64,000 nt of DNA, taken from the NCBI GenBank assembly GCA_029204225.1, contig CM055103.1:55299592-55363591 (forward strand), given 5' to 3'. The DNA is from Diphasiastrum complanatum. Taxonomy: Eukaryota > Streptophyta > Lycopodiopsida > Lycopodiales > Lycopodiaceae. The notes below the pieces were generated by a model, which saw only the letters and a program-made list of their open reading frames with translations, did not search any database and had not been told where the DNA came from. Of the stretch, positions 48,730-61,789 are shown piece by piece. A program made the translations under genes and the position numbers. Within the stretch, counting starts at the first letter, position 1, and each line of letters opens with the position of its first letter.

Positions 48730-49625
48730 TCTAGAACTGAAAACTAGAAAAATTCTTCTTTATGCTTTCAACCCTCTCCCATGAATCATCATCCTCAGTT
48801 CGTCCCTTCCACCTGATCAAGCACTCAGAAATAGAACGTTTCTCAATTGGTTATCTCTGGTTTTGAGTACCTTTTCAGGTTCCAAATGAATATTAAGCAA
48901 TGAGTCCTCCAAATGGGTGAGATCTTCCTTTCAATCAACTACATCACCTTCATGTAAACTTAATTTTAAATGACTTACATGAAACACAGGGTGAGCTGCA
49001 GTCTTGTTCTGAAAATCTAGTTCGTAAGCTAAAGAATCAATTTTTTTTTATAATTCGGTCCACAATATCTTGTAGAAAATTTATAATGCTTCCTTGTACT
49101 CATAGTCTTAGAATCCTTAGGTATTCTAAGATATACCCAGTCATCAACTTTAAAATCTCTGGGAGACCTCTTAAGATTGGCATAGTGCTTAGCTCTATCC
49201 TGAGCACTCCGGATACAATCACAGGCCACTTGCAACATTTCACGCATATCATGCAAGAAATCTGCAACTTTATGGATCTTAACAGACTTTGTCTCCACAT
49301 TTATTGGAGATCTAGGTTGAAAACCGTACATCAGCATAAACGGACTATAACCAATAGCAGAATGTTTCCTACTATTATAAGCAAACTCAATCAAAAGAAT
49401 GTAATCTTTCCAGTGAGATTGCCTCTGAGACACATAAGTTCTCAACATATCCTCCATAGTCTGATTAGTTCTCTCAATCTGGCCATCTAATTCAGGATGA
49501 TCAGAAGAACTAAAACTAAACAAGGTTTCAAGCTTATGGAAGACAGCTGACTAAAAGTGACCTGTAAATTTAGGATCTCTATCACTAACTATATCACTTT
49601 TGCTTGCTTTATGCGATAAAGACTA
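48730..49625 (-). pseudogene. Ty3/gypsy (chromovirus-like) integrase C-terminal part
   Basis: On the minus strand, starting near 49625, DIVSDRDPKFTGHF (second catalytic Asp) is followed by a stop. A 164-codon open frame (49523-49029) then carries SSSDHPELDGQIERTNQTME (the catalytic Glu region), DYILLIEFAYNSRKHSAIGY and SPFMLMYGFQPRSP. A DWVYLRIP module of the GPY/F type follows. Further decayed frames give HPVFHVSHLK and a stretch like a chromodomain (EKVLKTRDNQ...). The first half of the integrase is missing where the next element begins. It is a relic, but the 164-codon frame is intact. Confidence 0.9.
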
Positions 49626-49639
49626 ATTCTCTATGTTTG

Positions 49640-50005
49640 ATTGAGAAGAATCCTTAGCTAATGTGATTCTGCTTACTGAACCTAATTGCTAGTTGCTGTC
49701 AGTTCTGGCTATTTCCTTGATGCTTGAAGAGCCTGAAAGATAAAGTAATCCTTACATTTATAGACCTTGACCAAAACATTTCATCATTGGTGTCTCTGGA
49801 TGCCAATTTACCCAAATATCTTTGGATAACCAATTATGTTGTTGTAGTATTCGTTGTGAATTTTATACATACCAGTCCGTTTACCATCATATATACATTT
49901 ACCATGCAAAAGATGAGATTATTCTCTCTCTTGGAGAACGATCAAACCTTTTATACTACATAATTCATCATTTTTGTGGAAATATATAACGACTAGGCCA
50001 CCACA
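49640..50005 (+). mobile_element. 5' LTR of gypsy element Gypsy-3 (left edge uncertain)
   Basis: The right edge (CCACCACA) is set by the primer site five bases later. The left edge is placed near TGTTTGATTG, where the minus-strand integrase breaks off. No second LTR copy was found to confirm it. Confidence 0.5.
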
Positions 50006-50010
50006 TAATT

Positions 50011-50028
50011 TGGCGTCGTTGCCGGGGA
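50011..50028 (+). promoter_or_regulatory. Primer binding site (tRNA-Asp type), Gypsy-3
   Basis: TGGCGTCGTTGCCGGGGA differs at one base from the standard plant Ty3/gypsy tRNA-Asp primer site TGGCGCCGTTGCCGGGGA. Confidence 0.9.
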
Positions 50029-50093
50029 GATGAATTTCACCTTTTGCAATATTTTTGAGTGTATTACATCTACGAATCTTTCTCATGTAATGC

Positions 50094-52472
50094 ATGCCAA
50101 GAACGTACTCTCAAGCAACTATTGAACGTAAGCATTTAGAGCATGCACAACGTTTAGAAGCATATAGGAAGTCTAGAGATTTGTATTTGCATAATTTGCA
50201 AAATTCACCAGCTAGAGCAAGATTAACACTTGAAGCATTTAATGATCTTCTACATGCTACTACAACATTTGTAGATTCATTTGAGGAAAGATCCATTGAA
50301 ACACCAAGTTCTATAGATTCACTTGAATCAGATTTGTCTGATTCTACTTTCGAACCAAGTTTAGAATCTTTGTCTAAGCGAAGTTTAGATTCAGATCCTC
50401 CAAGTTCATCTAGTTCACCACCATCTATTAATATGGCTAATCCAGCGCCACCCACATCTACAAAAATCAGATACGATTTCTTTAAGGGATCATCTTGTGA
50501 AGATGCGGATAGTTATTTGTCGCAATTTGAATCCATTACCATAGCAAATAAAGAGCATACGGATGAGGATAAAGTTACAATTTTGCCAGGTCTTCTACGG
50601 AAGCAGGCTAGGATTTGGTACAGTCAATTAGTACCGGAAACATTTAGTACTTGGAACACTTTAAAAGCAGCATTCCTTAAACAGTTTAGGGAGATAGGAT
50701 ATTCCACTAGATTGTTGGCTCGGCTTAACTCTGTTGAGAAAAAGCCAAAAGAATCACTTAGGAAATATACTCGTAGGGTTAAGAATTTAATAGGAAAGTT
50801 AGAAGCCCAGTATCCAGTTCCTATGCAAAATGAATGGTTCTTGGGTGGTTTGCCTAAGAAAATGGATCGATATTGTCGACATGGTTTGATGACTTCTTTG
50901 GAAGATGTCATTGCCTCTGCTGAAAATTACGAAACTTCTCGAATTTCTCCCAGACGGAGAAATGAAAGAAAAAGTAGTAAAAAGCACAAATTTAAACAAA
51001 CAAAAGAATCTGAAAAATCTACTGAGTCTGAATCAGAATCTGATTCAGTGGATGGCGAATCCTCTGAGTATTCATCTTATTCTTCTTCATCAAAAAAGGA
51101 ATATTCTTATAGGAAATCCAAAAATAGGAATTCAAATAGAAAGAAAAGGATGGAGAAATCTGAAAAGATGGATCCATTAAGGAAAAGTGTTGAGCTGTTA
51201 ACAAGAGAAATGAGTGACTTGAAAGTCCAGATATCTGATGTTAAAGCCAAGCAAAAGAAAGCGAAGCCTAACGCCAATGTTTGGTGTACCGCTTGTGGGA
51301 AGGAAGGCCATTCTTAGACCAACTGTCCCAGTTTACAGACTAAATATTTAGAAGAGGAACCATTCCTCTGTCCGATTAATAATCATGAGGTAGCTTATAC
51401 TGCAACTCCTACTAACCAAAAAACTATGATACCGAAACAAGGTACTGGTCAACAGTACACTATTTTGCGAAGGGGCGGAACACGAGATTCCACTCCACCG
51501 ACCAGAGTAAGGGGTTCGTGCTACAATTGCGGAGCCCCGGGTCACTATTTGCCTGATTGTCCTGAACCCAAGAGACCAGCAGGATATGTACCGCTCTGTG
51601 CTAACTGTAAAGGCGAAGGGCATGTCACAACTGAATGTCCTCAGCCACAACAACCACGGTCTAAACCAAGGTTTGTAAACTCGCCTAAGAAAGACGACCT
51701 TCGGCCATCTAAGACTAACACTGACATGATAGTTCAGAGGGTAGAAGTAGAGTCTGAATTATTAGATCAAGACCATCAATGGCCAGATTTAGAGGAAAAG
51801 ATAAATAAAGTAACTACAAGAAGTATTAAAGATTCTTTTACACTTAAAGATAAGAATAAAACTAAGGCAAAAATTGCGAAAAACGCGACAGAAAAAGCGA
51901 AGTTCGTAGAACAGTTAGTCAAAATTCCTAGTAATAAAGAATTAAGTCTTGATAAGTTTAATGGAAAACATTATGATGTTGATATTAGTTCAGAAGCTAA
52001 GAAGCTTTTAGACGAAGAAACTAGACAAGTTAAGAAAGTGACATTTTCAGATCCAGTTATAAGTAGCGAGATACCTAGAAATCTGTCACCACTTAGAAAC
52101 CGTTCTTATAATATCGTAGAAGACCTTGTTTCTAGAATGCCTAATAGAACCTTTAAACAGTTATTAGACGATAACCAATATTATAAGAAAGAAATTAAGC
52201 AATTCTTGCAAAATAAAAAGAGAAGAAAAGCAAAGTTACCAGTAATCAGCTTAGGATTAGTTAATTACGGTGATGAAGGCCAACCAGATATTCAGATAGT
52301 AATTAATTGCTGCATCTTAGATAATGTACCCATAGATTCCGGATCTAGTGTAAATATATTGACTGAAGAAACGACATATGAATTAGGCATTCATCATAGA
52401 ATAGCACCCACTTCAAGACATTTAAGGTTAGCCGATGCAACTAGAAGATTACCAATAGGAGAACTATCTTAG
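50094..52472 (+). pseudogene. Gypsy-3 gag-protease polyprotein, one amber stop
   Basis: One reading frame from ATG 50094 to TAG 52472, broken only by TAG at 51315-51317. Residues of about 120-250 form a gag capsid domain (DFFKGSSCEDADSYLSQFES, RKQARIWYSQL, LKAAFLKQFREIGYSTRLLA). A Ser/Glu-rich then Arg/Lys-rich segment follows, then a short coiled-coil-like stretch. The first zinc knuckle, CTACGKEGHS-stop-TNC, is hit by the stop where Trp is expected. Two intact knuckles follow: CYNCGAPGHYLPDC and CANCKGEGHVTTEC. The aspartic protease motif IDSGSSVNIL lies near 52334-52365. The frame is unusually well kept for this window. The amber stop is more likely a G-to-A change in a Trp codon than a programmed readthrough site, because it sits inside a domain. 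Confidence 0.9.
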
Positions 52473-54351
52473 GTCACAGTTTATATTGGAAACTATAAGT
52501 TTCTTATGGATTTTATAATATTAAAAACTACGAGACAATCGTCATATAAAGTGTTATTAGGACGACAATGGCTCTATCATGCCGATGTTATAACCCACTG
52601 AAAGAAAAAGGAGATTACCTTCAGAGACCAGATGGAGACACCGACAAGAAAAAGTCTTAAAAGAATTTCCATATCATGGGAAAAAGATAAGTACGAAGGC
52701 GAGACACCTACATCTTCCTCGAGCTATACTTCGGAGGAAGAAGGGCTTCAGTCAGTAGGGACTGAGGAAGGGGATTTAGATGCATTAGAGAAAACATTGA
52801 GAAGATGTCAAGATACATCTCTTAAACTTCATCCAGCTAAGTGTTACTTTGGGATGAGGGAAGGAATCCCTTAGGACATAAAATTTCGAAGGATGGTATA
52901 CAAGCCGACATCAAAAAAATAAAAATGATTTTAGAATTATTAGAACCAACCAATTTAAGAGAGCTTAGAGGTTTTCTAGGTCATATAGGTTACTATCGGA
53001 GGATAATTAAAGATTATGCTATAATAGTAACTCCTTTAACAAGTTTGTTAAAAAAATCTGTTGAGTACCATTGGACACAAGACCATCAGAAAGCTTTTTA
53101 TCAATTGAAACAGTCATTAGCAGAAGCCACTGGAGTTAGACCTCCAAATTGGGCTAAAAAATTCCATGTATATGTAGGCACATCACCGTTTGCGATAGGT
53201 GTGGTTCTTAGTCAGAAAGATGACCAAAATATAGATTATCCAATTTACTATGCAAGAAGGCAACTTGATGCATCAGACTAGAATTATTCTGCTACAGAGC
53301 GAGAAACATTAGGGATGATTTATTCAGTAAAGAAATTTAGACATTATCTTTGAGGATACCCTTTTGTTTCCTATGTAGATCACTACACATTAAAACATTT
53401 AGTGAATAAACCTGATCTTTGAAGTAGAATAACTAGATGGGTATTATTATTAGATGAGTTTAATTATGAAGTAGAATTAAGAAGAGACAAGGATCATCAA
53501 AATGCTGAGTACATATCCCGCCTCCAAACAAAAAACTAATTAGAACCTATTTCTGATGAATTTCCAGATGAACATATAATGAGTATTCAATCAGAAACAT
53601 TATTTTATAGGGACGTTATTAATTTTTTACAGGACCAGATATATCTTGAACATTTTAATAAACCTTTAATAAACCGCAAAAAAACTATTTTTCTTTCTAA
53701 AGCAGGACCTTACACAATTGTAAATAGTATACTGTATAAATTAGGAGCTGATAATAGTCTTCGCCGATGTTTAGAACCAACCAAGACGACCGTTGTAATA
53801 AGTGCATTGCATGAGGAAGATTCGGGGGGTCATTATGCTCTTATAAATACTGCAAAAAAGAATTTTAATGCTAAATATTGGTGGTCTACCGTCTATAGAG
53901 ATGTTAAATTTTCACCAAAAAATATGATGCATGCCAGAGGATGGGAAAACCCAATTTTGCAACACATTGGCCACTTACTCCAATTATCCCCTTAGCACCT
54001 TTTGAGAAGTGGGGGATAGATTTTGTAGGACCTATCAAACCGACCACGCGTAAAACTCTTCGTCGTTACATATGAAAGATTACAACTAGATAGACTCCAT
54101 ACTATCTTGTGTATGGAATGCATCCCATACTACTGATAGAATTCGAAATTCCGACGTTTCGCATTAGTAATGAAGAGCGAATGGTTGAACACGATAGTCT
54201 CCGACAGCGGATGATTTCTTTGACGCAACTGGAAGAGGATCATCGTCTTTCATTAATCGAGACAGAACAAGTTCAGAGTAAAAGAAAAGAAATTTTTGAC
54301 CAATCCATTAAGAAAATAGAAATTAAACAAGGGGACTGTGCTTCTGTATGA
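52473..54351 (+). pseudogene. Gypsy-3 polymerase, internally deleted
   Basis: After the stop the frame continues through the protease end (VLLGRQWLYHADVI) and on to about 52760. It then jumps to the end of the reverse transcriptase palm (LEKTLRRCQ, LKLHPAKCYFGM), so most of the reverse transcriptase, including its YxDD motif, is gone. The thumb and RNase H follow (LRELRGFLGHIGYYRRIIKD, VYVGTSPFAIGVVLSQK, ATERETLGMIYSVKKFRHYL). Trp codons are changed to TGA in HYL-stop-GYPF and DL-stop-SRITRW. The integrase N-terminus is partial (LHEEDSGGHYALINTAKKNF). The core keeps only WGIDFVGPI, then joins TPYYLVYGMHP; the second Asp and the Glu are deleted. The frame ends at 54351. Such an element could not move on its own. 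Confidence 0.85.
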
Positions 54352-54929
54352 TAATACACACATGTTGTTTCTTGGAAAATTACATACCAGATGGATGGGA
54401 CCATATAATGAGGAAACTTACATGTGAGGTTCTCTTCTCAGGTCTCCTCCAGCTCCAGCCCGCAGGAAATCAGAGACCAATCATGCAAAGGTTAGGCTTC
54501 CGGGAGTGTGTAGTATTGTTCTTGTAGATACCAAGAAGTGTTGCTCCTAGGTGCAGACTGGTTGTCAGAATGACTAATAGTCATGCAGGATCCAAAGTGA
54601 GCTCATGCAGTTCACGGACAGCTTGATATCAGCTTCCTCATCAGTCTTCTACAAACTGTGTTTAGCAAGTTTCAATCGACAAAGCGACAGAGACAATATC
54701 TTTCGATTGCTCCATAGCAGACAACAATGACAGCTCTAGTTCAATGATGGCTCTTCAACGATAATCAGACATACATTCTCAATGGGTCCCCATATCAGTG
54801 ATGGAGTTAACATTTGCTAAAATCAGTCCTAGGATTTGGAATTATTCTCACTCAAAATATCCATTGCTAATAACGATTCCTCACTGGTTTTAGTAGCCTG
54901 ATAACAAAGCTCTCACTGTCTCATAGACC
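54352..54929. other. 3' region of Gypsy-3; nothing certain
   Basis: Probably untranslated 3' sequence of Gypsy-3. No polypurine tract or LTR copy was found. Confidence 0.3.
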
Positions 54930-55760
54930 GATGTTTGATATTTAGTATTCAAACATCTGTGGAATGCACTTAATTAGTAGGAACACATACAAGTCATCAT
55001 GCAAAACTTTCTCATAATCATTGAAAAGCCTATACTCAGAACTGCACATATGGATCAGTGCTTTGATAGGAGTGATCATGAAATTAGTGATCTCATCACT
55101 ATATAGAGACAAATAAAAGTATACTGAGAATCCATACTTCAAATGTGATGTAAAATCAGTACAGACCAGTACTCATAATACAACTGCTTGAATGCATGGT
55201 GAGCACTCCCATAGAGATCGATTGAAGGTAATCTCTCAGTTTCACATCAAAGTAGTGATGTTTGCTCAGGCCCGATAGGTGCTGCTTAACGCAATCATGC
55301 TCATGTAGGTACTGAAACAATGGCCTCTTCAAATGATCGCACCATAAACTGAAACTCGATTGAAAACTGAGTGGTATTTGCACTATGAGGTTGGTCAATG
55401 ACGATAGTTCTCACCTGTAGCAGTAGCGATGGAATGCCTCAAATCTTTCATGGAGGATAGAGAGCAACATGATGATACTTCTGTGAGTCAACGCGCGTTC
55501 AGAGGATGCTCACGTTGTCAGCTAGGATTTATCTCCCTATCCCATCCGTTAGTGATTATGATCTGCATCAATCGCTCAGTATGCATCCTCCACAAATCTT
55601 AATCAAAGTAGTTAATGCAACAACACTGATCAATCAAAATTTGGAGCTCTGAGACTCTGCCCATATCAGCTCTTGAGCAGGAGTAGACTTAACTAGTAAT
55701 CCATCGTTCTCATAATCAAAGTACCATTCCCCCGAAGCTCTTACGTACTTGGGTGATCAA
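54930..55760 (-). pseudogene. Unrecognised decayed coding sequence (minus strand)
   Basis: Minus-strand frames look protein-like in consecutive segments. First is ASGEWYFDYENDGLLVKSTP then AQELIWAESQSSKF (near 55640-55740). Next is LSFQSSFSLWCDHLKRPLFQ and HHYFDVKLRDYLQSISMGVL (55156-55398), then DEITNFMITPIKALIHMCSS and EYRLFNDYEKVLHDDLYVFL (54942-55142). I do not recognise the family. It could belong to the same minus-strand retroelement as the frame at 58357-59008. Confidence 0.35.
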
Positions 55761-58356
55761 TACTCTCGGAAACAGGATATTCAACAGTACTGACGTTACT
55801 CAGAGTAAATGAGATGCCTTCAGCTACATATCTCTCCATGAACACATTGAAATCTACCACACTCTCCATCTTTGATATGTGTTGGCTCTGCGACAGTGAT
55901 TTTGACAGATCAACTCAAGAAATTCTCAAACACAATGATCAGTTCCACGATCCTTTCGGCTCTCATGAAAGGAAAGTTGGTCACCATCACCCTCAACAAA
56001 TTACGTAAAGAAGGAATATCACCATCACACCTCTGCAAGGCTACGCGATAAAACAAACATGAAAGCATAACGATATGAAAAAACAGAGCTGGTTCTTGAT
56101 TTGGTTCTCGATCTGGTTCTGTTTGCGTGAGGCTGGCCATGCATGTATATCCGTCAATGGATGATGGCCCAACCTTTCGATTTTTCATTTCATCCTACCC
56201 TTTGACCATTCAACATTTCATTTTGAAGGGTTCATTTATACTTTTTGGCTTTGTGCCATGTGGACTCTTAAATGGCATTGAAGAGTATGGATAGGGCCAT
56301 GTGGGTCAATGTTCTCATCCAATAGAAATGTCCCGTTTGTCAACATGAGTCAAGGTCTTATGCCCAGTATTTCATATTTTGTCGGCATCCTCTTAAATTC
56401 AGACGGTCTTTGACTTTTTTCCCGTCCTTCTTGAAAATTGTTCTTTGGGTGGCCCTTATGCATATAGGTACTTCCATAAGTATGAAGGTTTCTCCCATTT
56501 GGGTCCCATGGCCCATTGTCCTAGTGTGATATTTGATACTTGTAGTGCCCAATTTTCTGGTGATGGTATTCTTCATTCGGCTTTTAATTGACGTTCTTGG
56601 TCCAAAAAGATCGGTTGGAGAAAAATGTTGGTCTTTGTCAAAAATTCTTGACATTTTTCAAATATCTAGGTGCTCGAAAATAATGGCCAGTCTCTGATTT
56701 CCACATAGACTGGATGAAAGGAGAACCTGAAAAAAAATCTCAAACATCATATTATATTAATATAAAATTACATTGGCAATCCACCGAAAATTCGGTAAGA
56801 TCATGGATCAAAATAGAAATTACACAGCCATTTCTAAGGCGATTTACTTATCAAGCCTCTCGATAGTCCATTTTGGGTGGACTGGGACCCCTTCGTCTAT
56901 GGCTATACGGGCCAAAATATTTGCCGGTCACACTAAGTAAGTAGCATATTTGATGAGATAACATGTCATTTCTTCTCTAGTTTAGCCCGATTTGTCATGT
57001 CAAAAAAGCAGCTAAGATTTTGGCGACCTCTATTGAAATGTGGTCTGCACATAACGGACCCAATAGAAATTATGTTTGTTCTAAAATCCTCTTCAACTGT
57101 AGACAGGCTCAATACACAATAATGTGTAATGCTAACTGCTCGTGGGGAAGTTCATGGTACTGGTTTGTAACCGCCTCATCCATTGGGCATGGAGTCTAGT
57201 TTTCAACAATATTCAGGGCCATCGATTAAGCCACCGAATCACACAGCAACAGATCATGGTAGTACCTGCATCACACCCATCCTGTGCACCTAGAACGGCT
57301 TATGCTCCCACTCCCATCAAATTTCACTATATGCCCATCTCAGATCCATGCACTTTGGGGATATGAGAATGCAATTTCTTTCTACAAAATGACAATCGAT
57401 AGATGCATTTGATATCAGAACGTGTCTAGATGTGTACTCAAACCTCAAGTGGATGCAATAGGTCTATTGTCTCACTTTTTCTCAAGAATTTACATCTCTC
57501 ATTCACTCCAGTGACTCATGATTGATTTAATCAATGAAACTTCTCTGATGCTAACTTTTCTTTCTTTTCTTTTCTTTTTTTAACTTTTTTTAGAGAAAGA
57601 CTGAATAAGATATATATTTTTTCATATATATACATATTTTTTCCCAACTCTTATTTTCATCTTTTTTTTTTTTTTCAATCTCAAACTCCTAAATCATACA
57701 ATTATGCTCCTTTTCAGACAACGTAGAGGATATGCCCTCTTTCTCTCTTTTTTTTTTTCCAATTTTTTTTTTCTCAAATACAAATTTTTTTCACACACAT
57801 ATATACACAACAACCTCCAACTCACTTATATCATTTACTTCTCTCAGTTTTTCATATCTCCCCTCATGCTCCTATTCAAAGAGTTATGCCCTGGGGTAAT
57901 GCCCATCGAGTCTCTTCCCAAGTTCATGCATAATGCAGGTAGAGATGAATGCCATCGTTCAGACTTGTAGCAGATGAATCAATCAAACCGTGTCTAATAT
58001 GATGCTCAGATAATGGTGAGTAGTTGATGTACCCTTGCTCATAAGGAAAATTATCTAAACGCTTGACTTACCTATTATACAAAAGACAAGAAAACCATCC
58101 ATACGTTGATCTCTTTTTTTTTTCAATCGATATATAGAATGAAATAGCAAAATAATCTATCAACAAAACTATGAATAGATAGACAAAAATAGAACTCAAA
58201 TTGAATTTACAGTCTCTTACCCCCTTGGTGGAATCCAAGGGTAAGAATGGATGGTTTCATAATCATCTACTACCCATTATCGATCTTGTTGTCAGGGTAC
58301 TTGTCATCTGCTTCCATTCTATCATATGCACTGGCTTGTCTTCCCATGTTCTTTTC
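55761..58356. other. No gene recognised; T-rich low complexity at 57540-58130
   Basis: Short open frames without known domains. A strongly T-rich, low-complexity stretch occupies about 57540-58130. Confidence 0.35.
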
Positions 58357-59008
58357 TTAATCATCAAAATGATCATACTCAAGGTAGGAAGGTAAGATAT
58401 TCAGATATGTATTTGAATTCCCTTGATGACCATGACTTTGAAGGTTTTGATGTTCATCTAGATTCTGAGGTAGTAATGCAGGTTTTGATTCTACAGTCTC
58501 GAACATTTCTCCTACCCCATACGATTCACTATTGTTGTCTACAATCATATCTGTTCTAGGAGATGCAATGCCTCCTTTGTCATTTCGATTGGTTGATTGG
58601 GAGTACAGCCTAGTTGGGCTAGGAGGGTATCTTGCCTCTATAGTTTTCTCACAGTCTGAATCATATCCAGGTAGTTCATTATCCCAATGGAATATTTCGA
58701 CTGGCACCACTTGGCTTTCTTTGAATAATTCTTGTATACCAAACAGTTCATGATCAAAGACATCAGATGCAGTATATCTAGCATCCTCCCTACTCTCATA
58801 ATTTGTTGGGTCTAGATTCATGGATTTGACTCTGGGGAGATAATCATCAAGGCTTGTCCATACTATTTCATGTACCTCTGCATGGTTCAAGCTGCTTTCA
58901 CTATCCTTGTCAGGAGGTACAATTCAATTGTGTTCATCATCTTCTGTATCAGTTCCTGAATCATCATTAGACACTTCTTCCCATTTCGAAGAGGGTATGG
59001 GGGCTCTT
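58357..59008 (-). pseudogene. Acidic open frame downstream of PBS array (minus strand)
   Basis: A 177-codon open frame (58890-58357). Upstream it is preceded in the same frame, past one stop, by ERAPIPSSKWEEVSNDDSGT, so the readable length is about 215 codons. The product is acidic and rich in Ser, Asp and Pro, with no recognised domain. It lies directly downstream, in minus orientation, of the PBS-bearing array. It could therefore be the first frame of the gypsy element primed there, or of another element joined at about 59010. In the first copy the array is followed by an unrelated capsid-type gag. Confidence 0.4.
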
Positions 59009-59668
59009 TCAGACACAGGAAATTTGTAGACCATTGATAGTATGACTATCCTTCAAGCAATATTCCCTTATCAAGCCACTCCTGGCAGATGCACCAAAAA
59101 TGTTACATGTGCCGCTGACGGTCTAAACAACGTACTCATTCAATTTAGCAAATTCTTAGGACATTCTATTTGTATGATAACTACTTACCAAACAATAGTC
59201 CCTTATCAAGCCACTCCCGGCAGATGCACCAAAAATGTTATGTGTGTGGTTGATGGTCTAAAGAACAGAATCATTCTCAACCCTTGCAATCCAGACACAT
59301 GAAATCTGTAGACCATTGATAGTATGACTACCCTTCAAGCAATATTCCCTTATCAAGCCACTCCTAGCAGATGCACAAAAAATGTTACGTGTGCGGCTGA
59401 CGGTCTAAACAACGTACTCATTCAATTTAGCAAATTCTTAGGACATTCCATTTGTATGATAATTACTTTCCAAACAATAGTCCCTTATCAAGCCACTCCT
59501 GGAAGACGCACCAAAAATGTTACGTGTGTGGCTGACGGTCTAAACAACGTACTCATTCAATTTAGCAAATTCTTAGGACATTCCATTTGTATGATAACTA
59601 CTTTCCAAACAATAGTCCCTTATCAAGCCACTCCCAGTAGATGCACCAAAAATGTTACGACATTTTCC
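59009..59668 (-). repeat. Tandem array of LTR-end/PBS units, B2
   Basis: Five of the units found at 14650-15310, in the same order. The gag-proximal unit is missing: the array is cut at about 59010. Similar points fall at 59041 and then every 132-150 bp. Confidence 0.8.
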
Positions 59669-60224
59669 ACTAAGGGGATCAAAGCTAAGGGAAAAATAAC
59701 ATAACAGGATACAGCACCACTATGTGTTCAGTGTCGTGCTGTTACGAGAATGGTCATACACGTCTCAAACACAAAGCTAACTCGGGGATCCCTGACATGT
59801 TCTATCGACCAAACTGTAACTCTATAGCTAATAGAAGTTTTCCAGGCCTCTAGAGACATAGCCTATAAAGGGTTATACTCACTTTCTCAGTCTTCTTGAA
59901 ACTCACGACCTTCACTAATGGAATCTTTGCTAGGTATTAGGACAGATCCGTGCCATTCTAACTCGTTCGTAAAAACAATGTATCTTATGCATTTCCATGC
60001 TGTTTAAGATTGTCCTATTGGAGTCCTTACTATAAGGTTCTTTGACAAGGGTTTCTTTGAGAATTTGTATGGAAAATACTATCTTTTTCTTAAGTCATTT
60101 CTTTAGCAAAAGGGAAGAGGTATATTGAAGAAACTTAAAACAATCAGAATCAAGCACCAGAATTTCTTCAACATGTTGAACCTGCCGAAGATACCAAGGC
60201 ACCAACTGTGACCTTAACGGGGAC

Positions 60225-61731
60225 TGTTGAAAACTAAGCCACAGTTGTCTCCTTGGTGAATGACTAATTTATATTTCATGATTCTTTCTTCACATTTATT
60301 GATCTTTGATCTAGGGTCAGGTGAAACCAACTTTGGTTCTACGTATGCTCATCTGATACTTGCAGGAATCACAAACTTAGACAACCAATTTATTTGAAAA
60401 ACGTCTACAACGGGCTTCCAGCTGATCTCCAGCAAAGGGTAACCAATCCTTTCATAATTTCAAATTTAGATGTTAAGTTCAATCATTTGAAGTCATTGAA
60501 GACTTGGCCATCTTCAACGACTTTCAAGAAACTAGCATTTAGAAAAGTCTGCAGAAATACATTACTTTCGCGACAGTCTGTAGAAATGAACTATGTTCAT
60601 GACAGTTTCACGACAATTTTGCAAAAGTTTCGCGACAATTTTGCGAAACTAGGATAGTTCAACAGTTTAGACTATTTCACGGAGGTTTCGCAAAACTTGC
60701 ACAGTTCAAAAGTTTAACTATTTTTAACACCAACTTTTTCGCGAAATGTTCACGAAGAGAGAGAAAATTTCCAAAGGTCATCTATTTCATGAGTTAAACT
60801 GTTTTAAAGACACCTTCATCCTTTTAAAGGCACCTTTGCCATTTTGAGAGCACCTTCACCTTTTTAAGGGCACCTTCGGCTTTTTCGCAAAATCCCGAAG
60901 AGAGAGAAAATGTCGAAGGTCATCTATTTTGAACGAGGAACGTTCCCAGCCACTTTCTGAAATTTGCGAAGTGAGAGAAATTTGTGATGCCCTTGTCCAC
61001 GTCAACATTCCCTACGGGTTGATAGTATACACTATGTATAGTTGTCACATAAGCCATATACTTCCAAGTACAACGGCTTACCTAATTAGGTGAAAATCAT
61101 TTAATGTAGTTAATACATGGATGCAATCTATAAATAGATCATCCCAGCACAGATTACGGGAGACACTCCATCCATGAGACGTATGATTTTTGAGCCTCCC
61201 AGTTACGCCGTCATTCTGGTTGTAACTGTCACTGTTGTGCTTCAGTGTAATATAGTAGCAATACACTTTTCTATCTGTGTATAACGTAGATGAATGTTTA
61301 TTGTGATTTGAATGCACTCTATCGTTGTTTGATCGTGTTTGTTAACTCACTCTGACTAGAACACGGACGTCTACGACTCCTGAGTTTCTGATTAGACGAT
61401 GGCTATCTTTGACGACTAAGGGACTCACGATATCATACTGCTATTGCAATCTATTTCAGAACAAATCTTCATATTGAATCTGACTTATATTAATACCACA
61501 CATGCACAAACCATCTCTAATCTCTTCGGTGAACTGTACTCTCATTTGTGTGTATGAACTAATTCTTAAGATCATGTTGAGCAACTAGAACACTTTAAGC
61601 TATGATTATACTTAACATAGCTCTCTATTAGATTGGTTTTCCATCTAGCAGTTGATTGTAATGGGAGAGCTGTTCCGCAATATTCCTGCTCTCTTCTCCG
61701 TTCGCATTCTTCTATCTCCCTTGCCCCATTA
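60225..61731 (+). mobile_element. Solo copia LTR, B2
   Basis: Copy of 16861-18367 with the same ends and the TATAAATA at about 61129-61136. Confidence 0.75.
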
Positions 61732-61789
61732 GCTTGCACATGATCATCCTCCGAAAATGTGTATGATCTTGTTCATGAGATGCATCAGC

